Shown here: positions 45,753 through 53,760 of the stretch, piece by piece
Numbering within the stretch: the first letter of the stretch is position 1
Layout: each line of letters starts with the position of its first letter
NCBI GenBank assembly: GCA_963814055.1
Contig: CAWFBJ010000031.1
Location: 62,001-126,000, forward strand
Origin: AWTP1-13 sp963814055
GTDB taxonomy: Bacteria > Pseudomonadota > Alphaproteobacteria > Rhizobiales > Hyphomicrobiaceae
Reading direction: 5' to 3'
Length of the DNA stretch: 64,000 nucleotides
Program-made: the position numbers and the translations under genes
The notes under the pieces: generated by a model
What the model was told of the DNA's origin: nothing
What the model saw: only the letters and a program-made list of their open reading frames with translations
Databases searched by the model: none

Positions 45753-46149
45753 GGCGATGCGCTTGGCGCTGAGTTCCCTGCAGCTGAGGTCGCCGAAAAG
45801 GTTTGATTAGTCTCAGGTGATCAAACTAGCAGGTCGCCTATTGGCACTAAGCGGAACCGCTGATGTGATTATGTCCGGTCTTGGCACAAAAGGGGACATT
45901 GACCAGGATGCTTCGAAACGTCTGCTTTCAGGGGCAACGCAGACATCGACCGGTATGCTGGGGGATATCCGCTTTCAGCGGCAACGCAGACATTCCAAGG
46001 AGGTCGGCCGAGGACTAAGCCAAACAAGAGTCAAACGCCGAGCCCAACGTCATTGACCGGCTTCATGACCCGAGTGTGCCGCAACTAACGGATGTCAGTG
46101 CAGCACTCCGATGATATTCTGCCCATCGGTATTTTTTGGAGACGGCGCC
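45753..46149. other. Intergenic; tandem repeat copy only
   Basis: No gene seen apart from the doubled repeat at 45869-45994. Confidence 0.4.
45869..45994. repeat. Dispersed intergenic repeat, copy 6 (doubled)
   Basis: Two successive hairpin modules: CGTCTGCTTTCAGGGGCAACG-CAGAC, and after CGACCGGTATGCTGGGGGA a second TATCCGCTTTCAGCGGCAACG-CAGAC. It starts with TTGGCACAAAAGGGGACATT. Confidence 0.75.
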
Positions 46150-47454
46150 ATGCTGAGGGTCAGCCTTGTTCTTGTCGCGCTCCTGTTGTCGTCTTCATTC
46201 GCTCAGGCGGAGAAGCGCATAGCGTTGGTCATCGGTAACTCCGCCTACAAGTACGCTGGAGAGCTGGCCAACCCGAGAAATGATGCCTCGGACATGGCAG
46301 CGGCGCTGACATCACTCGGCTTCGAGGTCATTGATGGTCTCGATCTCGACAGGGCAGCTGTCGAGCGCAAGTTGCGCGAATACGCACGTAAGTTGGAGGG
46401 GGCTGACGTGGCGCTGTTCTTTTACGCCGGCCATGGCATGCAGATCAAAGGCGTCAATCATATCCTTGGCATTGATGCCAAGCTCGAGGCAGAACGGGAC
46501 GTCGAGTTCGAGACGGTAAAACTCGATGCCGTGCTCACGCACATGGAGCGGGAATCCAAGACCAGCATCGTGTTTCTCGATGCTTGCCGCAACAATCCGC
46601 TCGCCCGCAACCTGGCACGCACATTGGGCACGCGCGGGGTGGCAGAGAATGGTGGTCTAGCGCCTGTGACGTTGGCCGTCGGCACATTCATTGCCTTTGC
46701 CACGCAACCAGGCAACGTAGCGAGCGATGGCTCGGGTCGAAACTCCCCCTTTACTGCGGCGCTCAAGAAGTACATCGGTGCGCCCGGGGTGTCAGTGACA
46801 GATGTCATGGTGGAGGTACGCAATGAGGTGGTGAACGCCACCAATGGCAGCCAGGTCCCTTGGGACAACTCGTCGTTGCGCGGTCGATTCTATTTCAAAC
46901 CGTCGAGCCCACCGGGGCCAACCCCATCTATCGCTCCATCACAACTGCGATTAAGCGAAGCCGCGGAAGCATGGGACAGGACAAAGGACAGCACGAACAT
47001 TGCGGTACTCGGCGCATTTGCCGCCCGCTTCAAGGACACCTTTTATGCCGAGCTGGCACGAGCGCGCATCGCGGAGCTGAGTGACAAGCCGAAGGTGGTC
47101 GTCGAAGCGCCGAAGGCGATTGAGCCACCAGCCAAGGTGGCGGCGCTGCCAAAGGCAGAGAAGCAAGCCAACGTCAGGCAATTCGACGGCGCCTGGATGA
47201 TGAGCTACAAAACCGGTGCAGGCTGCCCGATCCCATGGAGTGGCTCGCAACCCTTCACCATCAACAACGGTGTGGTGAGCCTTCAAGGTGGCGGAGGTCG
47301 GGTGACGGCTTCGGGCTTCGCCAGCGGCAACTGGGTCGCACCCGTCACCGGGACGCCGCTTCGCTACCAGGTGAACATCCGAGGCGATTCCGGCACGGGC
47401 ACCTACGTCACCCAAGATAACTGTCGCGGTGTTTTTGCGATACGGCGCAACTAG
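46150..47454 (+). CDS. Exported caspase-family protein (third in window)
   Basis: 434 residues from ATG 46150 (GGAGACGG upstream). A signal peptide ends about residue 20 (SFAQA-EKR). The caspase domain is 21-245, with RIALVIGNSAYKYAGELANPRNDASDMA, catalytic H95 (FYAGHGMQ) and C146 (LDACRNNP). This is the most canonical of the three caspases here. The middle has an AWDRTKDSTNIAVLGAFAARFKDTFYAELARARI segment often found behind such domains. The last ~85 residues (FDGAWMMSYKTGAGCPIPW, QDNCRGVF) form a beta-rich module with two cysteines. No adjacent partner gene. Confidence 0.88.
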   Translation: MLRVSLVLVALLLSSSFAQAEKRIALVIGNSAYKYAGELANPRNDASDMAAALTSLGFEVIDGLDLDRAAVERKLREYARKLEGADVALFFYAGHGMQIKGVNHILGIDAKLEAERDVEFETVKLDAVLTHMERESKTSIVFLDACRNNPLARNLARTLGTRGVAENGGLAPVTLAVGTFIAFATQPGNVASDGSGRNSPFTAALKKYIGAPGVSVTDVMVEVRNEVVNATNGSQVPWDNSSLRGRFYFKPSSPPGPTPSIAPSQLRLSEAAEAWDRTKDSTNIAVLGAFAARFKDTFYAELARARIAELSDKPKVVVEAPKAIEPPAKVAALPKAEKQANVRQFDGAWMMSYKTGAGCPIPWSGSQPFTINNGVVSLQGGGGRVTASGFASGNWVAPVTGTPLRYQVNIRGDSGTGTYVTQDNCRGVFAIRRN

Positions 47455-47933
47455 AACGATAAAGTCGATCGGGGCGTGCTCTTTGGCCGAAGCATGATGA
47501 TGCTGTGATGCGCCCACTTCCGCGACCTATCACAACCGCTTTGGCACAAAGCGGACAGTGATCGGGTCGCTCGCAATGTCCGCTGTCGGAGGCAAAGCGG
47601 ACGTCGTGCAATGGCTTCGGCAACGATGGGCCCCAAGGGCGTCGACCTAGCAGGCGGCGGTTGCGCTGGTCACCAGGATTTTTGCCGAGCTTGAAGCGAA
47701 ACCCAGATTGGCCGGGCAGAAGCATGGCGGCTATCTATGCTCGCACTTCGTCTCTGCGAATATGCATTGCAGAACTAGTTGGTTGGTAGCCGATGAGCGC
47801 CGGCCTACAGTCAAGATGTCAGCGCTCATACGGGCGCGACCGCGGTGATTTCGGCAATTCCCTTGCGCCGCGTGATCAAACGCTAAGATGCCACGAAGTG
47901 TCTTCGTGGACCGGCTCTCGAAAGAAGCAACCC
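47455..47933. other. Intergenic; repeat, hairpin and possible promoter
   Basis: Contains repeat copy 7. Near its end a -10-like TAAGAT (47884-47889) is followed by a perfect 8-bp hairpin CCACGAAG-TGT-CTTCGTGG (47891-47909), which would lie at the 5' end of the transcript carrying the Cys-rich mini-ORF. Otherwise nothing recognised. Confidence 0.4.
47534..47602. repeat. Dispersed intergenic repeat, copy 7
   Basis: CCGCTTTGGCACAAAGCGGAC, then ATGTCCGCTGTCGGAGGCAAAGCGGAC. Both hairpins are near perfect here, showing the repeat is structured. Confidence 0.75.
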
Positions 47934-48014
47934 ATGACACAGTCTGCCATATCCCTTCCCCGACCCTCTCATCCACTGTGCTGTTGCGGCGTGACTACCT
48001 GTCCGTGTTGCTGA
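47934..48014 (+). CDS. Cys-rich 26-codon ORF, possible leader peptide
   Basis: Starts at ATG 47934 and ends with six Cys in the last eleven codons (PLCCCGVTTCPCC). The composition resembles cysteine-responsive attenuation leaders. Downstream are a short hairpin GTCAG-CAC-CTGAC (48026-48038), a GC-rich hairpin CGCCGG-CTTG-CCGGCG (48075-48090) next to the ribosome binding site of the next gene, two small genes, a terminator, and then the sulfate uptake operon. Weak ribosome binding site (AAAGAAG). Coding status and role are inferences. Confidence 0.4.
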   Translation: MTQSAISLPRPSHPLCCCGVTTCPCC

Positions 48015-48101
48015 GGCCAATCGACGTCAGCACCTGACAGCATTCTCCGATCACATCACTGCACAGCCAGAGGACGCCGGCTTGCCGGCGCAGGACCAGC
48101 C

Positions 48102-48326
48102 ATGTCTGAAGGATACACAATCGATGGAGCCGACGATGAAGTGGCCGGCATCGTCGTTCGCTACGCCGGCGAGCGCGGCTTTCGCTTCCACTCCGCAGCG
48201 AAGAATTATGACGCCCTCGATGGTCACGTGTTTGTCACTCCGGCAGCTGCTCAACGCGCTGCTCATGATTTCGCCCGGGGCCGAACGGCGCGCTACCTCG
48301 CAGTCGCCGAAAGGAATGCGGCATGA
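48102..48326 (+). CDS. Small hypothetical protein
   Basis: 74 residues with a coherent composition: EVAGIVVRYAGERGFRFHSAAKNYDALDGHVFVTPAAAQRAAHDFA. Comparable short proteins are seen in Rhizobiales; function unknown. Cytoplasmic. It overlaps the next ORF by ATGA, supporting translation of both. Confidence 0.55.
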   Translation: MSEGYTIDGADDEVAGIVVRYAGERGFRFHSAAKNYDALDGHVFVTPAAAQRAAHDFARGRTARYLAVAERNAA

Positions 48327-48538
48327 GCACGTTCCGCAACGTCGGGGCAAGGTTCCTGGGGGCCGGCCTGCTCGATTGGCTTGCCGCCGGCGCGGGCTCC
48401 GGTGGCACTCGGATCTCGCACGATCGCACCGCGGCCATTCCACAGTTGCCTACGGCAGACGACAACTCCGATTGCCGGTATCGCACCGAACGAGAGCGCG
48501 AGATTGAGCTGCGTGTTCTCATGTCGAACTGGATGTAG
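48323..48538 (+). CDS. Small hypothetical protein coupled to the previous gene
   Basis: 71 residues starting within the ATGA overlap. A short hydrophobic N-terminus (GARFLGAGLLDWLAAG) and charged C-terminus (CRYRTEREREIELRVLMSNW). No family recognised. A terminator follows 58 bases later. Confidence 0.45.
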   Translation: MSTFRNVGARFLGAGLLDWLAAGAGSGGTRISHDRTAAIPQLPTADDNSDCRYRTEREREIELRVLMSNWM

Positions 48539-48595
48539 ATCGCGCAAAAGCATCGCGATTCACGGCGCTTCTCCCCAGACGAACGGCGTCGCAAC

Positions 48596-48629
48596 TTGGC
48601 CGGGTCTCTCACGAGACCTGGCCAATTTT
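48596..48629 (+). terminator. Intrinsic terminator between the small genes and the sulfate operon
   Basis: TTGGCC-g-GGTCTC (48596-48608) pairs with GAGACC-t-GGCCAA (48613-48625) around loop TCAC, followed by TTTTCC. It ends the small-gene transcript or could act as an attenuator for the operon beginning 140 bases downstream. Confidence 0.8.
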
Positions 48630-48769
48630 CCTATTCAGATCCGGGAACCGCATTGCCCCCCCGGTGAATTCCAGTTGCGCTGGATTGCTCATGAAATCTT
48701 CTTCGTTCGGGCTGCGCGGTGCACAGCTTAGGCTCCGCGCACATCACCCTGAGAATACGAGGTCGCAGC

Positions 48770-49786
48770 ATGATCACCCGTCTTTCGCGCCGCCACACGC
48801 TGGCCTTGGGCGCGGCTTTCCTGCTCGGCGCGAGCCTATCCGCACACGCGCAGACCACCACGCTGCTCAATGTCTCCTACGATCCTACACGCGAACTCTA
48901 TCAAGAGTTCAACGCTGCCTTCGTCAAGCATTGGAAGACAAAGACCGGCGAAACAGTCTCGATCAAGCAGTCGCATGGTGGCGCAGCCAAACAGGCGCGC
49001 GCGGTGATCGACGGACTGGAAGCAGACGTCGTCACCCTCGCGCTCGCCTACGACATCGACGCCATTCACGAGAAGGCCAAGCTGATCCCTGCGGACTGGC
49101 AGAATCGTCTGCCGCATAATTCCGCGCCCTACACGTCGACCATTGTTTTTCTCGTGCGCAAGGGCAATCCCAAGCAAGTCAAGGATTGGAACGATCTCGC
49201 CAAACCCGGCATCGAGGTTATCACGCCCAATCCCAAGACATCGGGCGGCGCGCGCTGGAACTACCTGGCGGCCTGGGCTTACGCCTTGGGGCAACCCGGC
49301 GGCAACGACGCGACCGCCAAGGACTTGGTCACTAGGATCTACAAGAACGTTAAGGTGCTGGACTCGGGCGCCAGGGGCTCCACCACCACGTTCGTGGAGC
49401 GCGGCATCGGTGACGTGTTCGTCTCCTGGGAGAACGAGGCTTTCCTGGCCATCAAGGAGCTGGGGCCTGAGAAGTTCGAGATCGTTGTGCCCAGTCTTTC
49501 CATTCTTGCCGAACCGCCGATCACGCTGATCGACAAGGTGGTGGACAAGCGCGGCACACGCAAGGTTGCAACGGCGTACCTGGAATTCTGGAACACGGCG
49601 GAAGCACAGGAAATCGCAGCCAAGAACTATTACCGGCCGCGCGATCCGGCCGTGGCGACCAAATACGCCAAACAGTTCGTCGACGTGAAGCTCATCACCA
49701 TCGATGACGTGTTCGGCGGCTGGCAGAAGGCCCAGAAGACGCATTTCGCGGACGGCGGCATCTTCGATCAGATTTACGTCAAATGA
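48770..49786 (+). CDS. sbp: Sulfate ABC transporter binding protein 1
   Basis: 338 residues from ATG 48770. Twin-Arg-like N-terminus (RLSRRHTLALGAAFLLGASLSAHAQ) with signal peptide, then the Sbp/CysP type: TLLNVSYDPTRELYQEFNAAF, QSHGGAAKQARAVIDGLEADVVTLAL, PNPKTSGGARWNYLAAWAYAL. Binds sulfate (or thiosulfate) in the periplasm. The first of two tandem paralogues in the cys uptake operon. Confidence 0.9.
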   Translation: MITRLSRRHTLALGAAFLLGASLSAHAQTTTLLNVSYDPTRELYQEFNAAFVKHWKTKTGETVSIKQSHGGAAKQARAVIDGLEADVVTLALAYDIDAIHEKAKLIPADWQNRLPHNSAPYTSTIVFLVRKGNPKQVKDWNDLAKPGIEVITPNPKTSGGARWNYLAAWAYALGQPGGNDATAKDLVTRIYKNVKVLDSGARGSTTTFVERGIGDVFVSWENEAFLAIKELGPEKFEIVVPSLSILAEPPITLIDKVVDKRGTRKVATAYLEFWNTAEAQEIAAKNYYRPRDPAVATKYAKQFVDVKLITIDDVFGGWQKAQKTHFADGGIFDQIYVK

Positions 49787-49920
49787 ATCCGAATTAGGAA
49801 CCTGCGGCACCATCTGCCAGTTCTTTGCAAAGCCGCGCATATCGAAAGCAGAAGTAAATGGTTAGGGCCACTCAGTGGCGGCCCTACGGTACGGCTCAAT
49901 TTGCTTTTCGGGAGCATATC

Positions 49921-50946
49921 ATGCGGTCCGGAGTTTTGGGTTGGAGACGGCTGCTCGCCCACAGCATTGCCGGCGCGTCCTACCCGTTCCTCATGTCGGT
50001 GATCGTGTTCGCGCAGACCTCGATCCTCAACGTGTCCTACGACGTCTCGCGCGAGCTCTACAAAGACATCAACCCGGCCTTCATTGCCGACTGGAAGGCG
50101 AAGACGGGCGAAACCATCACCGTCAATCAATCGCACGGCGGCTCGAGCAAGCAGGCCCTGTCCGTCATCGCCGGGCTCGACGCCGATGTCGTCACCATGA
50201 ACCAGCCGCCCGACATCGATGTGCTGGTGGAGAAAGGCGGATTGGCTGCCGCGGACTGGCGCAAACGCTTGCCGCATGACGCCACTCCTTACACCACGAC
50301 CACCGTGTTCCTGGTGCGCAAGGGCAATCCAAAAGGCATCAAGGACTGGGACGACCTGACCAAGCCGGGCTTCCAGGTGATCGTGCCCAACCCAAAGACC
50401 TCGGGCAACGGCCGCTATACCTATCTCGCCGCCTGGGGTTACGCGCTAGACAAGACCAAGAGCGAGGCGGCAGCCCGCGAATTCGTGACCAAGCTGTTCG
50501 CCAACGTTCCCGTGCTCGACGGCGGCGGCCGTGGCGCCACGACCACGTTCACTCAGCGCGACACCGGCGACGTGCTGGTCACGTTCGAGAACGAGGCGAT
50601 CTCCATTGGCGCCGAGCTCGGCACTGATAAGTTCGACATCGTCTATCCCTCGCTCAGCATCGAGGCGGCCGCGCCAGTCGCCGTGAACGAAAAAGTGGTC
50701 GACAAGAAGGGCACCCGCAAAGTGGCCACGGCCTACCTCGAATTCCTGTTCTCACCACCCGGACAGGAGATCATCGCGAATCACGCGTTCCGTCCGCGCG
50801 ATGAAGTGATCCTGCGCAAGCTGGCCAGCCGCTTTCCTGCCATAAAGACGTTCAGTGTAGAGCAGGTTCTTGATGGTTGGAACGAGGTTCAGGCCAAGCA
50901 TTTCGCTGACGGTGCAATCTACGACCAGATCATCGTGAAGCGCTGA
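49921..50946 (+). CDS. sbp: Sulfate ABC transporter binding protein 2
   Basis: 341 residues from ATG 49921 (GGGAG upstream). Signal sequence followed by the same fold as its neighbour: ILNVSYDVSRELYKDINPAF, QSHGGSSKQALSVIAGLDADVVTMNQ, PNPKTSGNGRYTYLAAWGYAL. The two copies share the core but differ in the N-terminus, so they may differ in affinity or ligand (sulfate versus thiosulfate). Its stop overlaps the start of cysT (TGATG). Confidence 0.9.
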   Translation: MRSGVLGWRRLLAHSIAGASYPFLMSVIVFAQTSILNVSYDVSRELYKDINPAFIADWKAKTGETITVNQSHGGSSKQALSVIAGLDADVVTMNQPPDIDVLVEKGGLAAADWRKRLPHDATPYTTTTVFLVRKGNPKGIKDWDDLTKPGFQVIVPNPKTSGNGRYTYLAAWGYALDKTKSEAAAREFVTKLFANVPVLDGGGRGATTTFTQRDTGDVLVTFENEAISIGAELGTDKFDIVYPSLSIEAAAPVAVNEKVVDKKGTRKVATAYLEFLFSPPGQEIIANHAFRPRDEVILRKLASRFPAIKTFSVEQVLDGWNEVQAKHFADGAIYDQIIVKR

Positions 50947-51782
50947 TGGTTCATGTACGCGCGCACAGGGTTCTGCCCGGATTCGGGCTGTCGCTGGGGT
51001 TCACCCTGGCGTATCTGTCGCTGATCGTGCTCGTGCCGATGTCCGCCGTGTTCCTGAAGGCGGCGAGCCTCACGCCCGAGGCGTTCTGGCAAACCGTGTC
51101 CGCGCCGCGCGTCGTTGCATCCTACAAACTCACCTTCGGCACTTCGCTGCTGGCGGCTGCCATCAATGTCGTGTTCGGGCTGCTGCTGGCATGGACGCTG
51201 GTGCGCTACCGCTTCCCGGGCAAGCGCCTCGTCGACGCGCTGGTCGATCTTCCCTTCGCCTTACCGACTGCGGTCGCCGGCATTTCGCTCACCGCCCTGT
51301 ACGCCAAGAACGGCTGGCTCGGGCAATACCTGGAACCGCTCGGCATCAAGGTCGCCTTCACGCCGCTCGGCGTGCTGGTCGCGCTCATCTTCATCGGTCT
51401 CCCGTTCGTCGTGCGCACCGTGCAGCCGGTGCTGGAGGATCTCGACACCGAGATCGAGGAAGCGGCGGCGAGCCTCGGTGCCAGGCGCTGGCAGACCGTA
51501 CGCCGCGTGGTGCTGCCGACGCTGTTGCCAGCCTTGATGACGGGCTTCGCGCTCGCCTTTGCGCGTGCCGTCGGCGAGTACGGCTCGGTGATCTTCATCG
51601 CCGGCAACCTGCCGATGGTGTCGGAGATCACGCCGCTCATCATCATCACCAAACTCGAGCAATACGACTACGTCGGCGCGACTGCCGTCGCGTCGGTGAT
51701 GCTGGTGGCCTCGTTCGTGCTGCTCCTTATTATCAACGGTCTGCAGAGCTGGACGGACCGGCGCTCCGCAAAGGGGGCCTGA
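50946..51782 (+). CDS. cysT: Sulfate ABC transporter permease CysT
   Basis: 278 residues with six or more membrane helices and the permease EAA loop EIEEAAASLGARRWQTVRRVVLPTLLPALMTG. Signatures SLTALYAKNGWLGQYL and RAVGEYGSVIFIAGNLP are typical of CysT (CysU). Coupled at both ends by TGATG overlaps (with the second binding protein and with cysW). It forms the inner-membrane channel with CysW. Confidence 0.95.
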   Translation: MVHVRAHRVLPGFGLSLGFTLAYLSLIVLVPMSAVFLKAASLTPEAFWQTVSAPRVVASYKLTFGTSLLAAAINVVFGLLLAWTLVRYRFPGKRLVDALVDLPFALPTAVAGISLTALYAKNGWLGQYLEPLGIKVAFTPLGVLVALIFIGLPFVVRTVQPVLEDLDTEIEEAAASLGARRWQTVRRVVLPTLLPALMTGFALAFARAVGEYGSVIFIAGNLPMVSEITPLIIITKLEQYDYVGATAVASVMLVASFVLLLIINGLQSWTDRRSAKGA

Positions 51783-52675
51783 TGGCGACAGCAGCGACAG
51801 CGGTAGGATTACGCACCGGAGCCGCGCGCTTCGAGGCCAACACCGCGACACGCGATCCTGTCTGGGTGAAGGGTCTCGTGCTGTTCCTGTCTTTGAGCTT
51901 CTTCCTGCTCTTTCTCCTGATGCCGCTCATCGCCGTTTTCGTCGAGGCCTTGCGCAGAGGCTGGAGCGTCTACCTCGCAGCGCTCGTCGAGCCAGACGCG
52001 ATATCCGCCATCAAGCTGACGCTGCTGACTGCGGCGATCGCCGTGCCGCTCAACCTCGTATTCGGCATCGCGGCCGCCTGGGCGATCACCAAGTTCGATT
52101 TCCGCGGCAAGCAGATGCTCGTCACCTTCATCGACCTGCCGTTCTCGGTCTCGCCGGTGGTCGCGGGACTGATCTACGTGCTGGTGTTCGGCGCGCAGGG
52201 CTGGTTCGGTCCCTGGCTGAGCGAGCACGGCATCAAGGTCATCTTCGCGGTGCCGGGCATCGTGCTGGCGACGGTATTCGTGACCTTCCCGTTCGTTGCC
52301 CGCGAGCTGATCCCGCTCATGCAGGCGCAGGGCCGCGACGAGGAGGAGGCCGCGCTCGTGCTCGGCGCGTCGGGCTGGCAGATGTTCAGAAAGGTGACCC
52401 TGCCCAACATCAAGTGGGCGCTGCTCTACGGCGTGATCCTCTGCAATGCGCGCGCCATGGGCGAATTCGGCGCGGTTTCCGTTGTATCGGGCCACATCCG
52501 CGGCCTGACCAACACGATGCCGCTGCACGTGGAGATTCTCTACAACGAGTACCAGTTCGCTGCGGCCTTCGCCGTTGCCTCACTGCTGGCGCTGCTGGCC
52601 CTTGTGACCCTTGCCATCAAGACCTACGTGGAATGGAAGGCATCGCAGACCGTATCAACTGGTGAGGTGCCATGA
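51782..52675 (+). CDS. cysW: Sulfate ABC transporter permease CysW
   Basis: 297 residues from ATG 51782; the longer open frame starting upstream lies in antisense-like overlap with cysT and is rejected. EAA loop EEEAALVLGASGWQMFRKVTLPNIKWALLYG and ARAMGEFGAVSVVSGHIRGLTNTMPLHVE are diagnostic of CysW. About six transmembrane segments. It overlaps cysA by ATGA. Confidence 0.95.
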   Translation: MATAATAVGLRTGAARFEANTATRDPVWVKGLVLFLSLSFFLLFLLMPLIAVFVEALRRGWSVYLAALVEPDAISAIKLTLLTAAIAVPLNLVFGIAAAWAITKFDFRGKQMLVTFIDLPFSVSPVVAGLIYVLVFGAQGWFGPWLSEHGIKVIFAVPGIVLATVFVTFPFVARELIPLMQAQGRDEEEAALVLGASGWQMFRKVTLPNIKWALLYGVILCNARAMGEFGAVSVVSGHIRGLTNTMPLHVEILYNEYQFAAAFAVASLLALLALVTLAIKTYVEWKASQTVSTGEVP

Positions 52676-53760
52676 GCATCGCTGTCCAGGACATCCGTAA
52701 GGCCTTCGGTCGGTTCACTGCGCTCGACGGCGTCTCTCTCGATTTCCCGACAGGCCAACTGATTGCATTGCTGGGCCCCTCCGGCTGCGGCAAGACTACC
52801 CTGCTCCGGATCATCGCCGGCCTGGAATACGCCGATCAGGGCCGCGTGCTGTTCGATGGGCACGACGCCTCCGACAGGGACGTGCGCGAGCGCCAGGTCG
52901 GGTTCGTGTTCCAGCACTACGCGCTGTTCCGGCACATGACGGTGTTCGAGAACGTGGCCTTCGGCCTACGCGTCAAGGCGAGAGGCTCACGGCCCACGGA
53001 AACCGACATCAGGCGGCGCGTCCTGGAGCTGCTGGACCTTGTACAGCTCGCGTGGCTGGCGGATCGCTATCCGGCCCAACTCTCCGGCGGCCAGCGCCAG
53101 CGCATCGCGCTTGCGCGCGCGCTGGCCGTGGAACCGCGCGTGCTGCTGCTCGATGAACCGTTCGGCGCGCTCGACGCCAAAGTGCGCAAGGAGTTGCGCC
53201 AATGGCTGCGGCGCCTGCACGACGAGTTGCACATCACGTCGATCTTCGTCACGCACGACCAGGACGAGGCGCTCGAGGTCGCCGACCGGATCGTGCTCAT
53301 GAATAAGGGCAAGATCGAGCAGACCGGCACGGCGCAGGACGTCTACGAACGGCCGGCCACTGCGTTTGCCTTCACCTTCCTCGGTGCGGTCAACAGGTTC
53401 CCCGGGCGAGTCGAAGGGAACAATCTGCGCATCGGACAGGATGCGGTGCCGCTGGCCGACGCGGGTGCTGCGAACGGAGAGGACGTGATCGCATTCGCCC
53501 GCCCCCACGAGCTGGACATCGTCGTCGATCGCAACGCCCGGGAGGGCCTCGCGGTCAAGGTCAACCGCGTGCTCCTGAGCGGGGCCACCGCGCGCGTCGA
53601 ACTCACTGGCAAGATCGGCAGCAACGGACACGCCGAGCCACAGCATTTCGAGGTCGAGCTGACGCGCCAGCAGCTCTCCGACCTCGGCCTGCAACCCGGT
53701 CAGCCTGTCCGCTTGACCTCGGCCCGACTGAGAGTGTTTCCCGCCGTGCGCGAGGGATGA
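52672..53760 (+). CDS. cysA: Sulfate ABC transporter ATP-binding protein CysA
   Basis: 362 residues. Walker A LGPSGCGKTTLLRI, signature LSGGQRQRIALARAL, Walker B VLLLDEPFGALDAKVRKELR, and a C-terminal TOBE-like regulatory domain with AFARPHELDIVVDRN. Last gene of the uptake operon. Its 3' end overlaps the convergent lysR gene by 61 bases. Confidence 0.95.
   Translation: MSIAVQDIRKAFGRFTALDGVSLDFPTGQLIALLGPSGCGKTTLLRIIAGLEYADQGRVLFDGHDASDRDVRERQVGFVFQHYALFRHMTVFENVAFGLRVKARGSRPTETDIRRRVLELLDLVQLAWLADRYPAQLSGGQRQRIALARALAVEPRVLLLDEPFGALDAKVRKELRQWLRRLHDELHITSIFVTHDQDEALEVADRIVLMNKGKIEQTGTAQDVYERPATAFAFTFLGAVNRFPGRVEGNNLRIGQDAVPLADAGAANGEDVIAFARPHELDIVVDRNAREGLAVKVNRVLLSGATARVELTGKIGSNGHAEPQHFEVELTRQQLSDLGLQPGQPVRLTSARLRVFPAVREG

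Noticed and set aside
51191..51781. N-terminal extension of cysW over cysT
   Set aside because: It reads the second frame of cysT; the true start is the coupled TGATG at 51782.
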